A stretch of 49,947 nt of DNA from an uncultured Pelagibacteraceae bacterium (GCA_902633985.1 CACPHV010000010.1:1-49947); one strand, 5' to 3'; shown: positions 1 to 8,818, counted from the first letter of the stretch. A program made the numbers and translations. The notes: generated by a model from the sequence alone, not told the origin.

Positions 1-1526
1 TTTAATTTCATAGTGCATGAGCCAAGTGCAATCATAGTTCTGTTTAGAGCTATATCTTTATCCTCTAACTTTTTTAAATATCTAAGCATCTCAGTTTCTG
101 AATGATATGAATTAAAAACAGGATGTTCTAAATATTTTGAAGTTCTTAATAAATTTTTTGGTAGATTAGGTAAACTAACAGTAGGATCCTCTTTTTTAAT
201 TGACTCTGCTGCATTAAATATTTTTAGTAGTTGATTTACTCTATAAACGTTCTTTCTTTCGTCGAAAGAAACAGACAACATTTCTGAATTTACTTTTCTA
301 ATATTAACTTTTTGATCTAAAGCATTTTTGAAAATCTGATCAGTCTTTTCTTTGGTGATAATAGTTACAGTATCAAAAAAATAATCTGAGTATAATTCAT
401 ATCCAGATTGTTTTATTTTATCTGCAAAATTTTTTGTTAGTTGAGATACTCTCTCTGAAATATTTTTAATTCCATCAGGACCGTGATAAATGGCGTATGC
501 TGCTGAAACAATCGCTAACAAGGCTTGAGCAGTACAAATATTACTTGTAGCTTTGTCTCTTCTAATGTGTTGCTCTCTGGTTTGTAATGACAATCTATAG
601 GCCTGGTTTCCATGCCTATCCACAGAAACCCCAACAATCCTACCTGGCATAGATCGTTTATATTCATCTTTTGTTGCAAAAAAGGCTGCATGAGGTCCTC
701 CATAACCCATTGGAATACCGAACCTTTGGGAGCTACCGACTGCAATATCAGCACCAAGTTCTCTTGGTGTTTTTAGCATAGAAAGAGCAAGGAGATCGCA
801 AACTAAAATTGCTTTTCCATTTTTTTTATGAATTTTACTTATGGCCTCACTAGGATCTTTAATATCACCTAAAGTTCCTGGATATTGTAAAACTCCACAA
901 ACAATATCTTCTTTTAACTGCTTTAAAACTTTATCCTCGTTTCCAACAAGTACTTTAAGACCCATTGGCTCTGCTCTAGTTTGAATAACGTCAATTGTTT
1001 GTGGGTGGCAATTCTCTGAAACAAAAACTAAATTGCTGTCACTTTTATTAAGTCTATGACTTAAACCCATAGCTTCGGCAGCTGCTGTTCCCTCGTCAAG
1101 TAAAGACGCGTTTGCTATATCCATTCCAGTAAAATCAACAATCATCTGTTGAAAGTTTAATAGCATCTCTAATCTACCTTGTGCTACTTCAGGCTGATAA
1201 GGTGTATATGATGTATACCATCCAGGATTTTCTAATATATTTCTTAAAATTACATATGGTGTGTAAGTTCCATAATAACCCATCCCTATAAAATTTGAGT
1301 AAATTTGGTTTTTTTTTGAGATTGCTTTTAATTTTCTTAACGCTTCATATTCTGAATTCGGTTCACCAATATTTAATTCACCTTTAAACTGAATCTTTTC
1401 TGGTATGGTTCTATTAATAAATTCATCTAATGACTTAAAGTTAAGATCTTTAAGCATTTTTTCTTGGTCCTTTTTAGATAGACCTATGTGTCTTCTAATA
1501 AAATCTTTTTGTGAATTATGTAGCAT
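1..1526 (-). CDS. gcvP: Glycine dehydrogenase (decarboxylating), P protein of the glycine cleavage system; 3' part cut off by the window
   Basis: This is the PLP-dependent P protein, which decarboxylates glycine and passes aminomethyl to the lipoyl arm of GcvH. About 508 codons are visible from ATG 1526, starting [15 protein letters not shown]. The frame stays open to base 1, where the conserved ALGSCTMKL stretch lies, so roughly the C-terminal half with the PLP lysine is outside. A glycine-rich GIPMGYGGPHAAFFA block is typical of the family. The start overlaps the gcvH stop as TAATG, so it is the last gene of gcvTHP and is probably translationally coupled. Identity is secure. Confidence 0.96.
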   Translation of the reverse strand, partial: MLHNSQKDFIRRHIGLSKKDQEKMLKDLNFKSLDEFINRTIPEKIQFKGELNIGEPNSEYEALRKLKAISKKNQIYSNFIGMGYYGTYTPYVILRNILENPGWYTSYTPYQPEVAQGRLEMLLNFQQMIVDFTGMDIANASLLDEGTAAAEAMGLSHRLNKSDSNLVFVSENCHPQTIDVIQTRAEPMGLKVLVGNEDKVLKQLKEDIVCGVLQYPGTLGDIKDPSEAISKIHKKNGKAILVCDLLALSMLKTPRELGADIAVGSSQRFGIPMGYGGPHAAFFATKDEYKRSMPGRIVGVSVDRHGNQAYRLSLQTREQHIRRDKATSNICTAQALLAIVSAAYAIYHGPDGIKNISERVSQLTKNFADKIKQSGYELYSDYFFDTVTIITKEKTDQIFKNALDQKVNIRKVNSEMLSVSFDERKNVYRVNQLLKIFNAAESIKKEDPTVSLPNLPKNLLRTSKYLEHPVFNSYHSETEMLRYLKKLEDKDIALNRTMIALGSCTMKL

Positions 1527-1906
1527 TAGCTTGATGTCTCCTTTGCAAATTTATCGTATTCTTCTTTGTTCATTAAAGTATCTAGCTCAGATGTGTCTTT
1601 AATTTTCAATTTAAAAAACCATGCACCACCTTCAGGGTCCTCATTTATTTTGGCAGGATCATCTACTATAGACTGATTGGTATCTACCACTTCACCACTA
1701 ACTGGAGTATAAACATCACTGGCAGCTTTTGTAGACTCTACTACTCCTGCAGTACCATCTTTCTCAACATTAGATCCTTTTTCAGGAAGTTCGGCAAAAA
1801 CTATATCGCCAAGCATTTCTGTTGCATGTTTTGTAATTCCTACTGTGGCTACATCTCCCTCTAAAGTAATCCACTCATGTTCTTTAGAAAATTTTACTTC
1901 ACTCAT
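1526..1906 (-). CDS. gcvH: Glycine cleavage system H protein
   Basis: This 126-residue lipoyl carrier shuttles the aminomethyl group from GcvP to GcvT. It has the usual start (EHEWI), the central [12 protein letters not shown] region, and the lipoylation site in [18 protein letters not shown], where the lysine carries lipoate. Length is normal for the family. It overlaps gcvT upstream and gcvP downstream by one base each (TAATG at both junctions). An AAGGAG ribosome binding site lies inside the end of gcvT. Expression should follow the glycine riboswitch upstream of gcvT. Confidence 0.97.
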   Translation of the reverse strand: MSEVKFSKEHEWITLEGDVATVGITKHATEMLGDIVFAELPEKGSNVEKDGTAGVVESTKAASDVYTPVSGEVVDTNQSIVDDPAKINEDPEGGAWFFKLKIKDTSELDTLMNKEEYDKFAKETSS

Positions 1907-3009
1907 TAATTTACTCCTTTCACATAATTTTTTTTATAAAATGGTAATGCACAAACACTTGCTGGATGTTTTTTCCCTCTTACCTCAAGCAAAATTTTAG
2001 TATCAACTTTTGAAAACTCTTTATCAACATAACCCATTGCTATAGGACCATTTACGCTTGGTCCAAACGTTCCACTAGTTATCTCGCCAATTTGTTTATC
2101 TGTATCATTAAATATTTTTGTTTTTTCTCTTGCAATCAATCTACCTTCAGGCTTAATCCCTACTCTTATTTGGCTTGCTCCATCTTGCATTTGGTTCATA
2201 ATTTTTTTTGATCCAATAAAACCTCCATTTGATAATCTAGATTTTGAGATTGCCCATCTAAGGTTTGCCTCAACTGGCGTTTTATTAATATCTAATTCGT
2301 GACCATATAAACATAATCCAGCTTCTAATCTCAAGGTATCTCTTGCCCCAAGTCCTATAAGTTGTGCTCCCTTTTCTATTAAATCTTCTACGAATTTTTC
2401 AGCTTTATCGTTAGAAATTGAAATTTCAAATCCATCTTCCCCTGTATAACCTGATCTTGTGACAAATAATTTTTGATTATCAGAATCAAACCAATTTCCT
2501 GTCATAAAATTTAGTTGATCAACCCCATTTATAATTGAGTTTAAAATTTCAACAGATTTAGGTCCTTGAATTGCTATTAAAGATCTATTGTTATCTAAAT
2601 TCATTTTAAATTTTGAACCTAGTAAATTAGATAAAATATCAAAATCTTTATCTTTGCATGCAGCATTTAAGATGATTAAATATCCCTCTTCTATTTTGGT
2701 GATGATTAAATCATCATAAATTCCAGCATCCTCATTCATTAAAAAACTATATTTAGAACAGTTTTGTTTTAGATTTTTTAAATCTAATGGAAAAATCTTT
2801 TCTAATTCTTCTGTTAAACTTTCATCACCATATATAAATAATTGACCCATATGAGATACATCAAATATTCCAGAATTCGATCTTGTGAATTTATGTTCTT
2901 CAATAATACCTTTGCTATACTGAATAGGCATTTCATAACCAGCGAATTCAACAAACTTAGCGTTGTTACTTTGATGAAGTTTATTTAGCGATGTTTTTTT
3001 TATTTCCAT
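1906..3009 (-). CDS. gcvT: Glycine cleavage system T protein (aminomethyltransferase)
   Basis: This 367-residue folate-dependent enzyme releases ammonia from the aminomethyl-lipoyl arm and forms methylene-THF. The family features [13 protein letters not shown], the FDVSHMGQ motif and the C-terminal [11 protein letters not shown] are present. ATG 3009 is chosen because the protein then begins at the normal place and the start is directly controlled by the riboswitch: the bases just before it and the first two bases of the ATG can pair with the aptamer linker. It is first of three genes, gcvT-gcvH-gcvP. Glycine catabolism feeds one-carbon units and ammonia in SAR11. Confidence 0.97.
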   Translation of the reverse strand: MEIKKTSLNKLHQSNNAKFVEFAGYEMPIQYSKGIIEEHKFTRSNSGIFDVSHMGQLFIYGDESLTEELEKIFPLDLKNLKQNCSKYSFLMNEDAGIYDDLIITKIEEGYLIILNAACKDKDFDILSNLLGSKFKMNLDNNRSLIAIQGPKSVEILNSIINGVDQLNFMTGNWFDSDNQKLFVTRSGYTGEDGFEISISNDKAEKFVEDLIEKGAQLIGLGARDTLRLEAGLCLYGHELDINKTPVEANLRWAISKSRLSNGGFIGSKKIMNQMQDGASQIRVGIKPEGRLIAREKTKIFNDTDKQIGEITSGTFGPSVNGPIAMGYVDKEFSKVDTKILLEVRGKKHPASVCALPFYKKNYVKGVN

Positions 3010-3180
3010 ATTAACTCTTCTGTGCCCCCTCTGTCTTGGTGCCTGAGAGATTTGCTCCTTCGGCGAGAATAATTCTCTTTCCAGAGTTAATATGTGCGGT
3101 CCTTTTGCCTGAGAGTTTCCGGGGTGGTTGCTCCTTCGGCGCTACAAAAGTAGTCTCTCCCGTATATAAATTTATAGCAC
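3010..3180 (-). promoter_or_regulatory. Tandem glycine riboswitch upstream of gcvTHP
   Basis: Read on the minus strand, two copies of the glycine aptamer core appear, each with GCCGAAGGAGCAA followed by CTCTCAGGCA. Aptamer 1 spans about 3162-3096 and aptamer 2 about 3086-3024. This two-aptamer arrangement upstream of gcvT is the classic glycine riboswitch class. Aptamer 2 can close with P1, CTCUG (3086-3082) with CAGAG (3033-3029). An 11-base segment at 3093-3083 is instead perfectly complementary to 3018-3008, which covers the AGAG ribosome-binding region and part of the gcvT ATG. The two pairings exclude one another, which suggests a translational ON switch. Confidence 0.93.
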
Positions 3181-3200
3181 ATTTAAAATGTTTATGTGAA
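3171..3200 (-). promoter_or_regulatory. Candidate promoter of the riboswitch-gcvTHP transcript
   Basis: On the minus strand a TATAAA box (3176-3171) preceded by TGC forms an extended -10. TTCACA (3200-3195) lies 18 bp upstream as a poor -35. Transcription would start near 3164, right at the first base of aptamer 1. Between the boxes is a 6+6 bp inverted repeat, ACATTT-T-AAATGT. Read-through from the EamA gene, which stops at 3203, is an alternative. Confidence 0.45.
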
Positions 3201-3202
3201 AT

Positions 3203-4075
3203 TTATTTAGCTACCTTTTTGACAAGTAATGGTGACAAAAACTGTATAACTACCGCTGTTATAACTACCGCTCCACCAAAAAGCACTATAAGTGGCGGGT
3301 TTTCATTTGCAAACATCCATGCCCACAAAGGTCCTAGAACAGCTTCAGTTAACATAATGATTCCAACAAATGCTGAAGGAGTTGATCTTGCTCCAATTGT
3401 TATAAGTATAAATCCAAGTCCAACTTGAAAAAATCCTGCAATAAAACCTAACAAAATATCATTTGTTGAAACCAAAATACTCGGTGACATGAACAAACCT
3501 ATTAATGTTGCAAAAATTCCAGCAACCAATTGCAAAGGTATCATGTCGACTTTTGGATATTTTCTTACAATTAAAATTAAGATTGCAAATGATATCGGCA
3601 TAATAAATGCAACTAAGTTTCCAGTCATTTGACCTGGTGTTAGTGAAGTTCCCAACATTAAAATGATACCAGCTACTGCTGTAATAATGCAAGTTAATGT
3701 AATTTTTGAAATTTTTTCTTTTAAAAATACATAACCAAAAATTGCTAAAAACAAAGCTTGAGTTTGAATTATAAAGTTTGCATTAGCTACTGTTGTTTCG
3801 TACATAGCAAATACATAGCTAGCAAATCCAATAGATAAAATTATACCTCCAAATAAACCTGGAATTCCAGATTTATAAAGCGCACTGAAAATTTTTCCTT
3901 TGTAAGTAAAGATTAAAAAAATTGTAATTACTACAATAAAGAAAAGTGATCTCCAAAATAATATTTGCCAAAGTGTAGATCCATCAAAAGACTTAACAAT
4001 TAAACCTCCAAAACTTAATGCACAGGCTCCTAAAAAAACTAAGAAAGGGCCCGGTATTTTTGATAAAAAATTCAT
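3203..4075 (-). CDS. DMT superfamily (EamA/RhaT-type) membrane transporter
   Basis: This 290-residue protein is hydrophobic throughout, with about ten membrane segments. It looks like two EamA repeats: the N-terminal one begins FLVFLGACALSFGGLIVKSFDGS and the second begins around residue 145 (GNLVAFIMPISFAILILIVRK). Substrates of EamA proteins vary and cannot be read from the sequence. Its start overlaps the pxpC stop as TAATG, so it is third in pxpB-pxpC-eamA. That context suggests movement of 5-oxoproline, glutamate or a related amino acid, which is inference only. The stop is 23 bp before the glycine riboswitch. Confidence 0.85.
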   Translation of the reverse strand: MNFLSKIPGPFLVFLGACALSFGGLIVKSFDGSTLWQILFWRSLFFIVVITIFLIFTYKGKIFSALYKSGIPGLFGGIILSIGFASYVFAMYETTVANANFIIQTQALFLAIFGYVFLKEKISKITLTCIITAVAGIILMLGTSLTPGQMTGNLVAFIMPISFAILILIVRKYPKVDMIPLQLVAGIFATLIGLFMSPSILVSTNDILLGFIAGFFQVGLGFILITIGARSTPSAFVGIIMLTEAVLGPLWAWMFANENPPLIVLFGGAVVITAVVIQFLSPLLVKKVAK

Positions 4076-5019
4076 TAAATTTGTGATAGTAAATTTTGAG
4101 TTTCCATCTCATATAACTTAGATAAAGTCTCTGCATCAGATAGATTAATCTCTTTAAATTTTATTTTTGAACCAGGAGACATCTGTACTAATCGGTCATA
4201 ATCGACACTAGCCACAACTCCAATTTTTGGATAACCACCTATAGTACCATGATCTGAAAGCATTATAATTGGATTTCCGTCTGCCGGTACTTGGATTACA
4301 CCTTTAATCAAACCCTCTGATTTTATGTTGGTATTCACAATATTATCAATTTTAGGTCCCTCTAGTCTCATACCCATTCTGTCTGAAAGTTTCGATACTG
4401 TGAATTCTTTTTCATAAAATATTTTTTTACCTTCTTCAGAAAAATAATCAAAATTAGTACCTTTAATCACCCTTATGTTTTCTATTTTGGTGTTAATGTA
4501 ATTTGTTTTTTTAATATCCTTATTTGAATTTATTTTTTTTAAATTAACTCTTTGTCCTACATCTAATTTTTTTCCATCATTAGATCCAATATTTGCTTTC
4601 GTATTTATAGAACAACTATTCCATTGAAATTTTAAATCGAGCTCGCCACCTAATGCTAAATATCCATAAACTGATTTATTTGTAGAAATGATATTGATCT
4701 CATCCCCATTTTCAATTTGATAACTTTCGTAACACTTTCCCTCAATTTCGGTATCCTTTTTTTTAATCGAAAAAATTACATCCCCAGTAATAGCAAAATT
4801 AATTTTTTCTCCTGAATATTTTATATGAGGACCTTGATATGCAAACTCTATCACTGCTGAGTTTAAATTATTATTAACAAGTTTATTAGCTATAAGATAA
4901 TTTCTATTATCCATAGCGCCGCTAAACGGAATGCCAATATGATAAAGATGATCCCTACCTTTATCTTGAAAGGTGGTATTAATTCCAGGTCTGATTATAT
5001 CAAGATAATTGCTACTCAT
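4075..5019 (-). CDS. pxpC: 5-oxoprolinase subunit PxpC (KipA / biotin-dependent carboxyltransferase-like)
   Basis: This 314-residue protein has the features of the KipA/allophanate hydrolase subunit 2 family: N-terminal IRPGINTTFQDKGRDHLYHIGIPFSGAMD, then a conserved SDRMGMRLEGP motif near residue 215 and SDHGTIGGYPKIG toward the end. With PxpA and PxpB it forms the prokaryotic ATP-dependent 5-oxoprolinase, which opens 5-oxo-L-proline to glutamate. It overlaps pxpB by 8 bp and touches the EamA gene. Older annotations call the family urea amidolyase-related or kinase-inhibitor-like. The presence of pxpA next door supports the 5-oxoprolinase role. Confidence 0.92.
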   Translation of the reverse strand: MSSNYLDIIRPGINTTFQDKGRDHLYHIGIPFSGAMDNRNYLIANKLVNNNLNSAVIEFAYQGPHIKYSGEKINFAITGDVIFSIKKKDTEIEGKCYESYQIENGDEINIISTNKSVYGYLALGGELDLKFQWNSCSINTKANIGSNDGKKLDVGQRVNLKKINSNKDIKKTNYINTKIENIRVIKGTNFDYFSEEGKKIFYEKEFTVSKLSDRMGMRLEGPKIDNIVNTNIKSEGLIKGVIQVPADGNPIIMLSDHGTIGGYPKIGVVASVDYDRLVQMSPGSKIKFKEINLSDAETLSKLYEMETQNLLSQI

Positions 5020-5686
5020 TATAATTTTTATACTGATCTAAAGTAATTTCCTTAAAAATTACTGTGTCTCCTGGGTTAATTAGATTTGGTTTATCTTCTT
5101 TTAAACTATCAAAGACATCTAAAGGTGTGTTTCCTAAAATATTCCATCCACCTGGACTTTCAAATGTATAAATGTTTGCAAATTGCTCAGTTAATGCAAC
5201 AGATCCTTTTGGCACTTTTACTCTTGGGGTTTCTAAACGTTGAGCCCGCATATTCTCATCTAAGTCACCAAGAAAAGGCATACCAGCAATAAAACCTGTC
5301 ATATAACAAAAATATTCCTTATTTAAAAAATTCTCTAAAATTTTTTCTTTACTTAATTTTAATATTTCTTCCAATCTTTTAATGTCCATTGAAAAATTTT
5401 CATGAAAACAAACTGGTATTTCTAATTTTTTTGAATTTATATCTATGGAGTCTTCGGGATTTATATTTTCAACATAATTTTTTACTTTTTTAAAATTTGT
5501 TTTTTTTAGATCATAAGAAATTATTAATTTATTATAAGAAGGTGTTAAATTATTTATACCTTCAAATTTTTTTTCTTTAATAGTTTTAAAATATTTTATA
5601 ACTTCTGAATTAATTGATTTATTTACTTCATTACCAAAATCACAGTACAAAGCTGCGTCACCAAGATTTGATATATTTTTTATCAT
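5012..5686 (-). CDS. pxpB: 5-oxoprolinase subunit PxpB (KipI / allophanate hydrolase subunit 1 family)
   Basis: This 224-residue protein carries the KipI signature: an N-terminal GDAALYCDFGNEVN segment, YFCYMTGFIAGMPFLGDLDE near residue 127, PRVKVPKGSVALTEQFANIY, and SPGGWNILGNTPLDVFD near the end. It partners PxpC, with which it overlaps by 8 bp, and PxpA, which is encoded divergently. The ATG at 5686 leaves only 27 bp to the preferred pxpA start at 5714, so the promoters of both arms must overlap the opposing gene or each other. Confidence 0.92.
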   Translation of the reverse strand: MIKNISNLGDAALYCDFGNEVNKSINSEVIKYFKTIKEKKFEGINNLTPSYNKLIISYDLKKTNFKKVKNYVENINPEDSIDINSKKLEIPVCFHENFSMDIKRLEEILKLSKEKILENFLNKEYFCYMTGFIAGMPFLGDLDENMRAQRLETPRVKVPKGSVALTEQFANIYTFESPGGWNILGNTPLDVFDSLKEDKPNLINPGDTVIFKEITLDQYKNYNE

Positions 5687-5713
5687 GTCATGTTATACTT
5701 AACATTAGAGACT

Positions 5714-6487
5714 ATGGAAATTAATATAAATTGCGATTTAGGTGAAAAATCAAAACATCATTCAAATAAGCACGATCCAGATTTACTAGAAATAGTTAAT
5801 TCTGCAAATGTCGCATGCGGTTATCATGCAGGTGATGATGAGTCGATGAATCAAGTAGTTCAAATTTCAAAAAAAAATGGTGTTAGTATTGGAGCGCATC
5901 CGTCATTTAATGACCCTGAAAATTTTGGAAGGCAAAGAATGAATCTTCCACCTAATGAGGTAAGGCAATTAATTATTGATCAATATGAAATTCTTCAAAA
6001 AATTGCTCAAGATCATGGAGAGAATGTTACTCACATAAAACCACACGGAGCTTTAAATAATATGGCTTGTGAGGATATAGATTTAGCTACTACTTTAGCA
6101 AAAGCTATAAACGAGATTAGTAAAGATTTAATTTATTTGGTTCCTACAGGATCTAAAATGGAAGAAGCAGCCAAAAAACTAAACATTCGTATAGCTTGTG
6201 AAATATTTGCTGACAGGAATTACGAGGATGATGGTAATTTGGTTTCTAGAAAAAAACCACATGCTCTTATTACTGATCCAGAAGAAGCTAAAAAACACGT
6301 ATTAAATATGGTTAAAAATCAGTCACTTAATTGTCACAGTGGAAAGCAAATACCTTGTGAAATAGACTCTGTGTGCATACATGGGGATAATGAAAGTTCA
6401 TTGTCTACTGCAAAATCAATTAGAAAAAATTTAATAGAAAATGGGCTACAATTAAAACCACTTAACCAAATGAAAAAATTTATATGA
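5714..6487 (+). CDS. pxpA: 5-oxoprolinase subunit PxpA (LamB/YcsF family)
   Basis: This is the third subunit of 5-oxoprolinase. The motif INCDLGE at the start, the NVACGYHAGDD stretch, IGAHPSFNDPENFGRQRM and THIKPHGALNNMA are diagnostic of the YcsF family, and CIHGDN lies near the end. An in-frame ATG at 5690 exists, but family members start just before the NCDLGE motif, so ATG 5714 (METININ-like, here MEININCD) is preferred and gives 257 residues. It is divergent from pxpBC, unusual because the three subunits are more often in one operon. The following TPR gene overlaps it by 4 bp (ATGA). Confidence 0.92.
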   Translation: MEININCDLGEKSKHHSNKHDPDLLEIVNSANVACGYHAGDDESMNQVVQISKKNGVSIGAHPSFNDPENFGRQRMNLPPNEVRQLIIDQYEILQKIAQDHGENVTHIKPHGALNNMACEDIDLATTLAKAINEISKDLIYLVPTGSKMEEAAKKLNIRIACEIFADRNYEDDGNLVSRKKPHALITDPEEAKKHVLNMVKNQSLNCHSGKQIPCEIDSVCIHGDNESSLSTAKSIRKNLIENGLQLKPLNQMKKFI

Positions 6488-6981
6488 TTAAAAAAACCTT
6501 TTTAACAGTATTAACATTAATTTTATTATCAGCTAATTCTTACTCAGCTGGGAGTTCAAGTGATGGGGGCGATTCAAGTAAAGTTAAGTCTAACTATGAT
6601 AAAGCTGTTACTTTAATTAAAGCAGCTAAAAAATATGAAAAAAAAGGAAAAATTGAAAAAGCCAACAAACGATATGAAAAAGCTCAAGCATTGTTAATCA
6701 AATCAAACAAAAAAAAACCAAATCAAGCTGACACTTTAAACTACCTTGGTTTTACTACTAGAAAGCTTGGAGATTTTGAAAATGGAGAAAAATATTATCT
6801 TTTAGGCCTAGAAATTGACCCAAACCACATAGGAATAAATGAATATTTGGGTGAATTATATGTTGTTACAAATAGATTAGCTTTAGCAAAAGAAAGATTA
6901 AAAGTATTAGAAAGTTGTAATTGTGAGGAGTACAACGAACTAAAAGAAATTATTGCTGGAACAAAACAATCAAAATATTAA
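6484..6981 (+). CDS. Exported TPR-repeat protein of unknown function
   Basis: This 165-residue protein has a clear signal peptide, MIKKTFLTVLTLILLSANSYSA, followed by a Ser/Gly/Asp linker. Residues about 40-150 hold tetratricopeptide-like helices (YDKAVTLIKAAKKYEKKGK; DTLNYLGFTTRKLGDFENGEKYYLLGLEIDPNH). It should be periplasmic and bind another protein. ATG 6484 overlaps the pxpA stop by 4 bp (ATGA), so it is coupled to 5-oxoprolinase subunit A. Its stop shares TTAA with the convergent dctM stop. A Cys pair (CNC) near residue 143 is the only cysteine feature. No specific function can be assigned. Confidence 0.8.
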   Translation: MIKKTFLTVLTLILLSANSYSAGSSSDGGDSSKVKSNYDKAVTLIKAAKKYEKKGKIEKANKRYEKAQALLIKSNKKKPNQADTLNYLGFTTRKLGDFENGEKYYLLGLEIDPNHIGINEYLGELYVVTNRLALAKERLKVLESCNCEEYNELKEIIAGTKQSKY

Positions 6982-8288
6982 CTTATATTTTGAATCATTT
7001 GTTGTGGCATCCATAAAGCAATTTCAGGGAAAATAACAACAAGTATTACTGCAAGTATCATTAATAAAAATAATGGAAAAGCACTTCTTGCTATAAATCC
7101 CATGTCTCTATTGGCCATTCCTTGTAAGACAAATAAATTAAATCCTACGGGTGGTGTGATTTGAGCCATCTCAACTACGATAACTAAAAATATTCCAAAC
7201 CAAATCATGTCAAAACCAGCCTGTCTTATCATTGGCTCAATGATTGCCATTGTTAATACCACTGCTGAAATTCCATCAAGAAACATTCCAAGAATAATAT
7301 AAAAAATCATTAATACAAAAATTAATAGATAAGGTGATAGTTCCATATTTTGTATCCAAATAGCTAGATTTCTTGGAAGACCAGTAAACCCCATGGCTAA
7401 CGATAAAAAAGTAGAGCCAGCTAAAATAAAAGCAATCATACAAGATGTTTTAGTTGCTCCTAACAAAGATTGTTTAAATGTTTCAAGAGTTAGACTCTTT
7501 TGAAAGTAAGATAAAATTAAAGCCCCTACTACGCCTAAAGAAGCAGCTTCAGTTGCTGTTGCAACTCCAGTGTATATTGATCCAATCACAGCTGATATTA
7601 AAATAATTACAGGCAATAATTGTTTAGATTTTTTTATTTTTTCAAAAAAAGAAAAATTTTCTACATACTTTGGCATGCTTTTTTTATTTATTAAAGACCA
7701 AATCATCACATAAGACATAAATATAAGCGCAATCATTATCCCTGGAATAATTCCTGCAATAAATAGCTTTGCTATAGACTCTTGAACAGTTACACCATAA
7801 ATTATTAATATTATTGATGGAGGAATAAGAAGTCCTAAAGTTCCTGAGCCAGCTAGACTGCCTAACAAAATTTTTTCTGGGTACTTTCTTTTTCTTAGTT
7901 CTGGAATAGACATCTTACCTACTGTTGCAACGGTTGCAGCAGAAGAGCCAGAAATTGCAGCAAAAAGTGCGCAACCAACAACATTTACATGAATTAATCC
8001 ACCAGGTAATTTTTGCATCCATGGTGATAGTCCAGCAAATAAATTTTCAGATAATTTGGTCCTAAATAATATTTCACCCATCCAAACAAACAATGGTAAA
8101 GCTGTTAATGTCCATGATGACGAGGTTCCCCATATTGTAGTCGCCATGGCATCCCCAACTGGTCTTGAAGTAAATAACATCATCCCAATTGTTGAAACAC
8201 CTATCATGCTTATTGCTACCCAGATGCCAGATCCAAGAAAAAATAAAAGTACGCTTATGAAAAATATAATGAGGAATATTTCAGTCAT
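6978..8288 (-). CDS. dctM: TRAP transporter large permease (DctM family)
   Basis: This 436-residue membrane protein has about twelve hydrophobic segments and the DctM family hallmarks: GCALFAAISGSSAATVATVGKMSIPEL near residue 105, LAGSGTLGLLIPPSIILIIYG near 145, and ITPPVGFNLFVLQG near 375. It is the sodium-driven translocation channel of a tripartite ATP-independent periplasmic transporter. It overlaps dctQ by 8 bp. Substrate is not readable from the permease. The stop shares TTAA with the convergent TPR gene. Confidence 0.94.
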   Translation of the reverse strand: MTEIFLIIFFISVLLFFLGSGIWVAISMIGVSTIGMMLFTSRPVGDAMATTIWGTSSSWTLTALPLFVWMGEILFRTKLSENLFAGLSPWMQKLPGGLIHVNVVGCALFAAISGSSAATVATVGKMSIPELRKRKYPEKILLGSLAGSGTLGLLIPPSIILIIYGVTVQESIAKLFIAGIIPGIMIALIFMSYVMIWSLINKKSMPKYVENFSFFEKIKKSKQLLPVIILISAVIGSIYTGVATATEAASLGVVGALILSYFQKSLTLETFKQSLLGATKTSCMIAFILAGSTFLSLAMGFTGLPRNLAIWIQNMELSPYLLIFVLMIFYIILGMFLDGISAVVLTMAIIEPMIRQAGFDMIWFGIFLVIVVEMAQITPPVGFNLFVLQGMANRDMGFIARSAFPLFLLMILAVILVVIFPEIALWMPQQMIQNIS

Positions 8289-8769
8289 TCTTACTTAAAA
8301 TTGTTAAAATAAATTTATGTAAAACAGCTATAAAAAGAATTAAAGATCCGATAGCAACACTAGTTTGAGGAATCCATATTAAGATCTCATCTGCACCTTC
8401 GCTTCTCTCTTGAAAATCATAGGAAATTAATAACATTTTCCATAAGTAAAAAGATAAATAGCCTGAAAAAATTGTTGCTACAATCAGACACCATATTTCT
8501 AAAAATTTTTTATAAGATGAAGAGGCTTTTTCTAAAAAAAGAGTAATTCGAATATGTCCACCCTCAACAAATGTAAATGCTAGCGCATAAAAAGAAGCTG
8601 CAGCCATGCAGTAACCTGAGTACTCAGCTAAGCCCCTAATGTAAAAACCAAAAATCCTAGAGGAAATTCCAATTAAAATAAAAACTGCAACGAGTATTAA
8701 AAAAAAAGCAGCTAAATAACCTGAAAATTTGTAAAGTTTATTTAGATTGTTATTTATTGATTGAAGCAT
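8281..8769 (-). CDS. dctQ: TRAP transporter small permease (DctQ family)
   Basis: This 162-residue protein has four membrane segments and the DctQ-like FVEGGHIRITLFLEKAS segment in its middle (residues about 67-83), where a polar Glu-Gly-Gly-His-Ile-Arg patch is characteristic. It pairs with DctM to form the membrane part of the TRAP transporter. It lies between dctP and dctM. The dctP-dctQ gap holds a perfect 14-bp hairpin, so dctQM are probably expressed at a lower level than dctP. Confidence 0.92.
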   Translation of the reverse strand: MLQSINNNLNKLYKFSGYLAAFFLILVAVFILIGISSRIFGFYIRGLAEYSGYCMAAASFYALAFTFVEGGHIRITLFLEKASSSYKKFLEIWCLIVATIFSGYLSFYLWKMLLISYDFQERSEGADEILIWIPQTSVAIGSLILFIAVLHKFILTILSKND

Positions 8770-8774
8770 TTAGT

Positions 8775-8807
8775 AAAAAGGCCAACTTACTACAAGTTGG
8801 CCTTTTT
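8775..8807 (-). terminator. Intrinsic terminator/attenuator between dctP and dctQ
   Basis: The sequence has a perfect 14-bp inverted repeat (AAAAAGGCCAACTT and its complement) with a 5-nt loop, lying 11 bp after the dctP stop. On the minus strand the stem ends in five T residues. On the plus strand it is followed by eight T. It fits partial termination after dctP, giving more binding protein than permease, a common arrangement in periplasmic-binding-protein operons. Confidence 0.85.
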
Positions 8808-8818
8808 TTTAAGACTAT

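Noticed and set aside
3036..3428. A 130-residue open frame on the plus strand across the glycine riboswitch and the end of the EamA gene.
   Set aside because: It is antisense to a clear riboswitch and a real gene, and has no ribosome binding site or family-like sequence.
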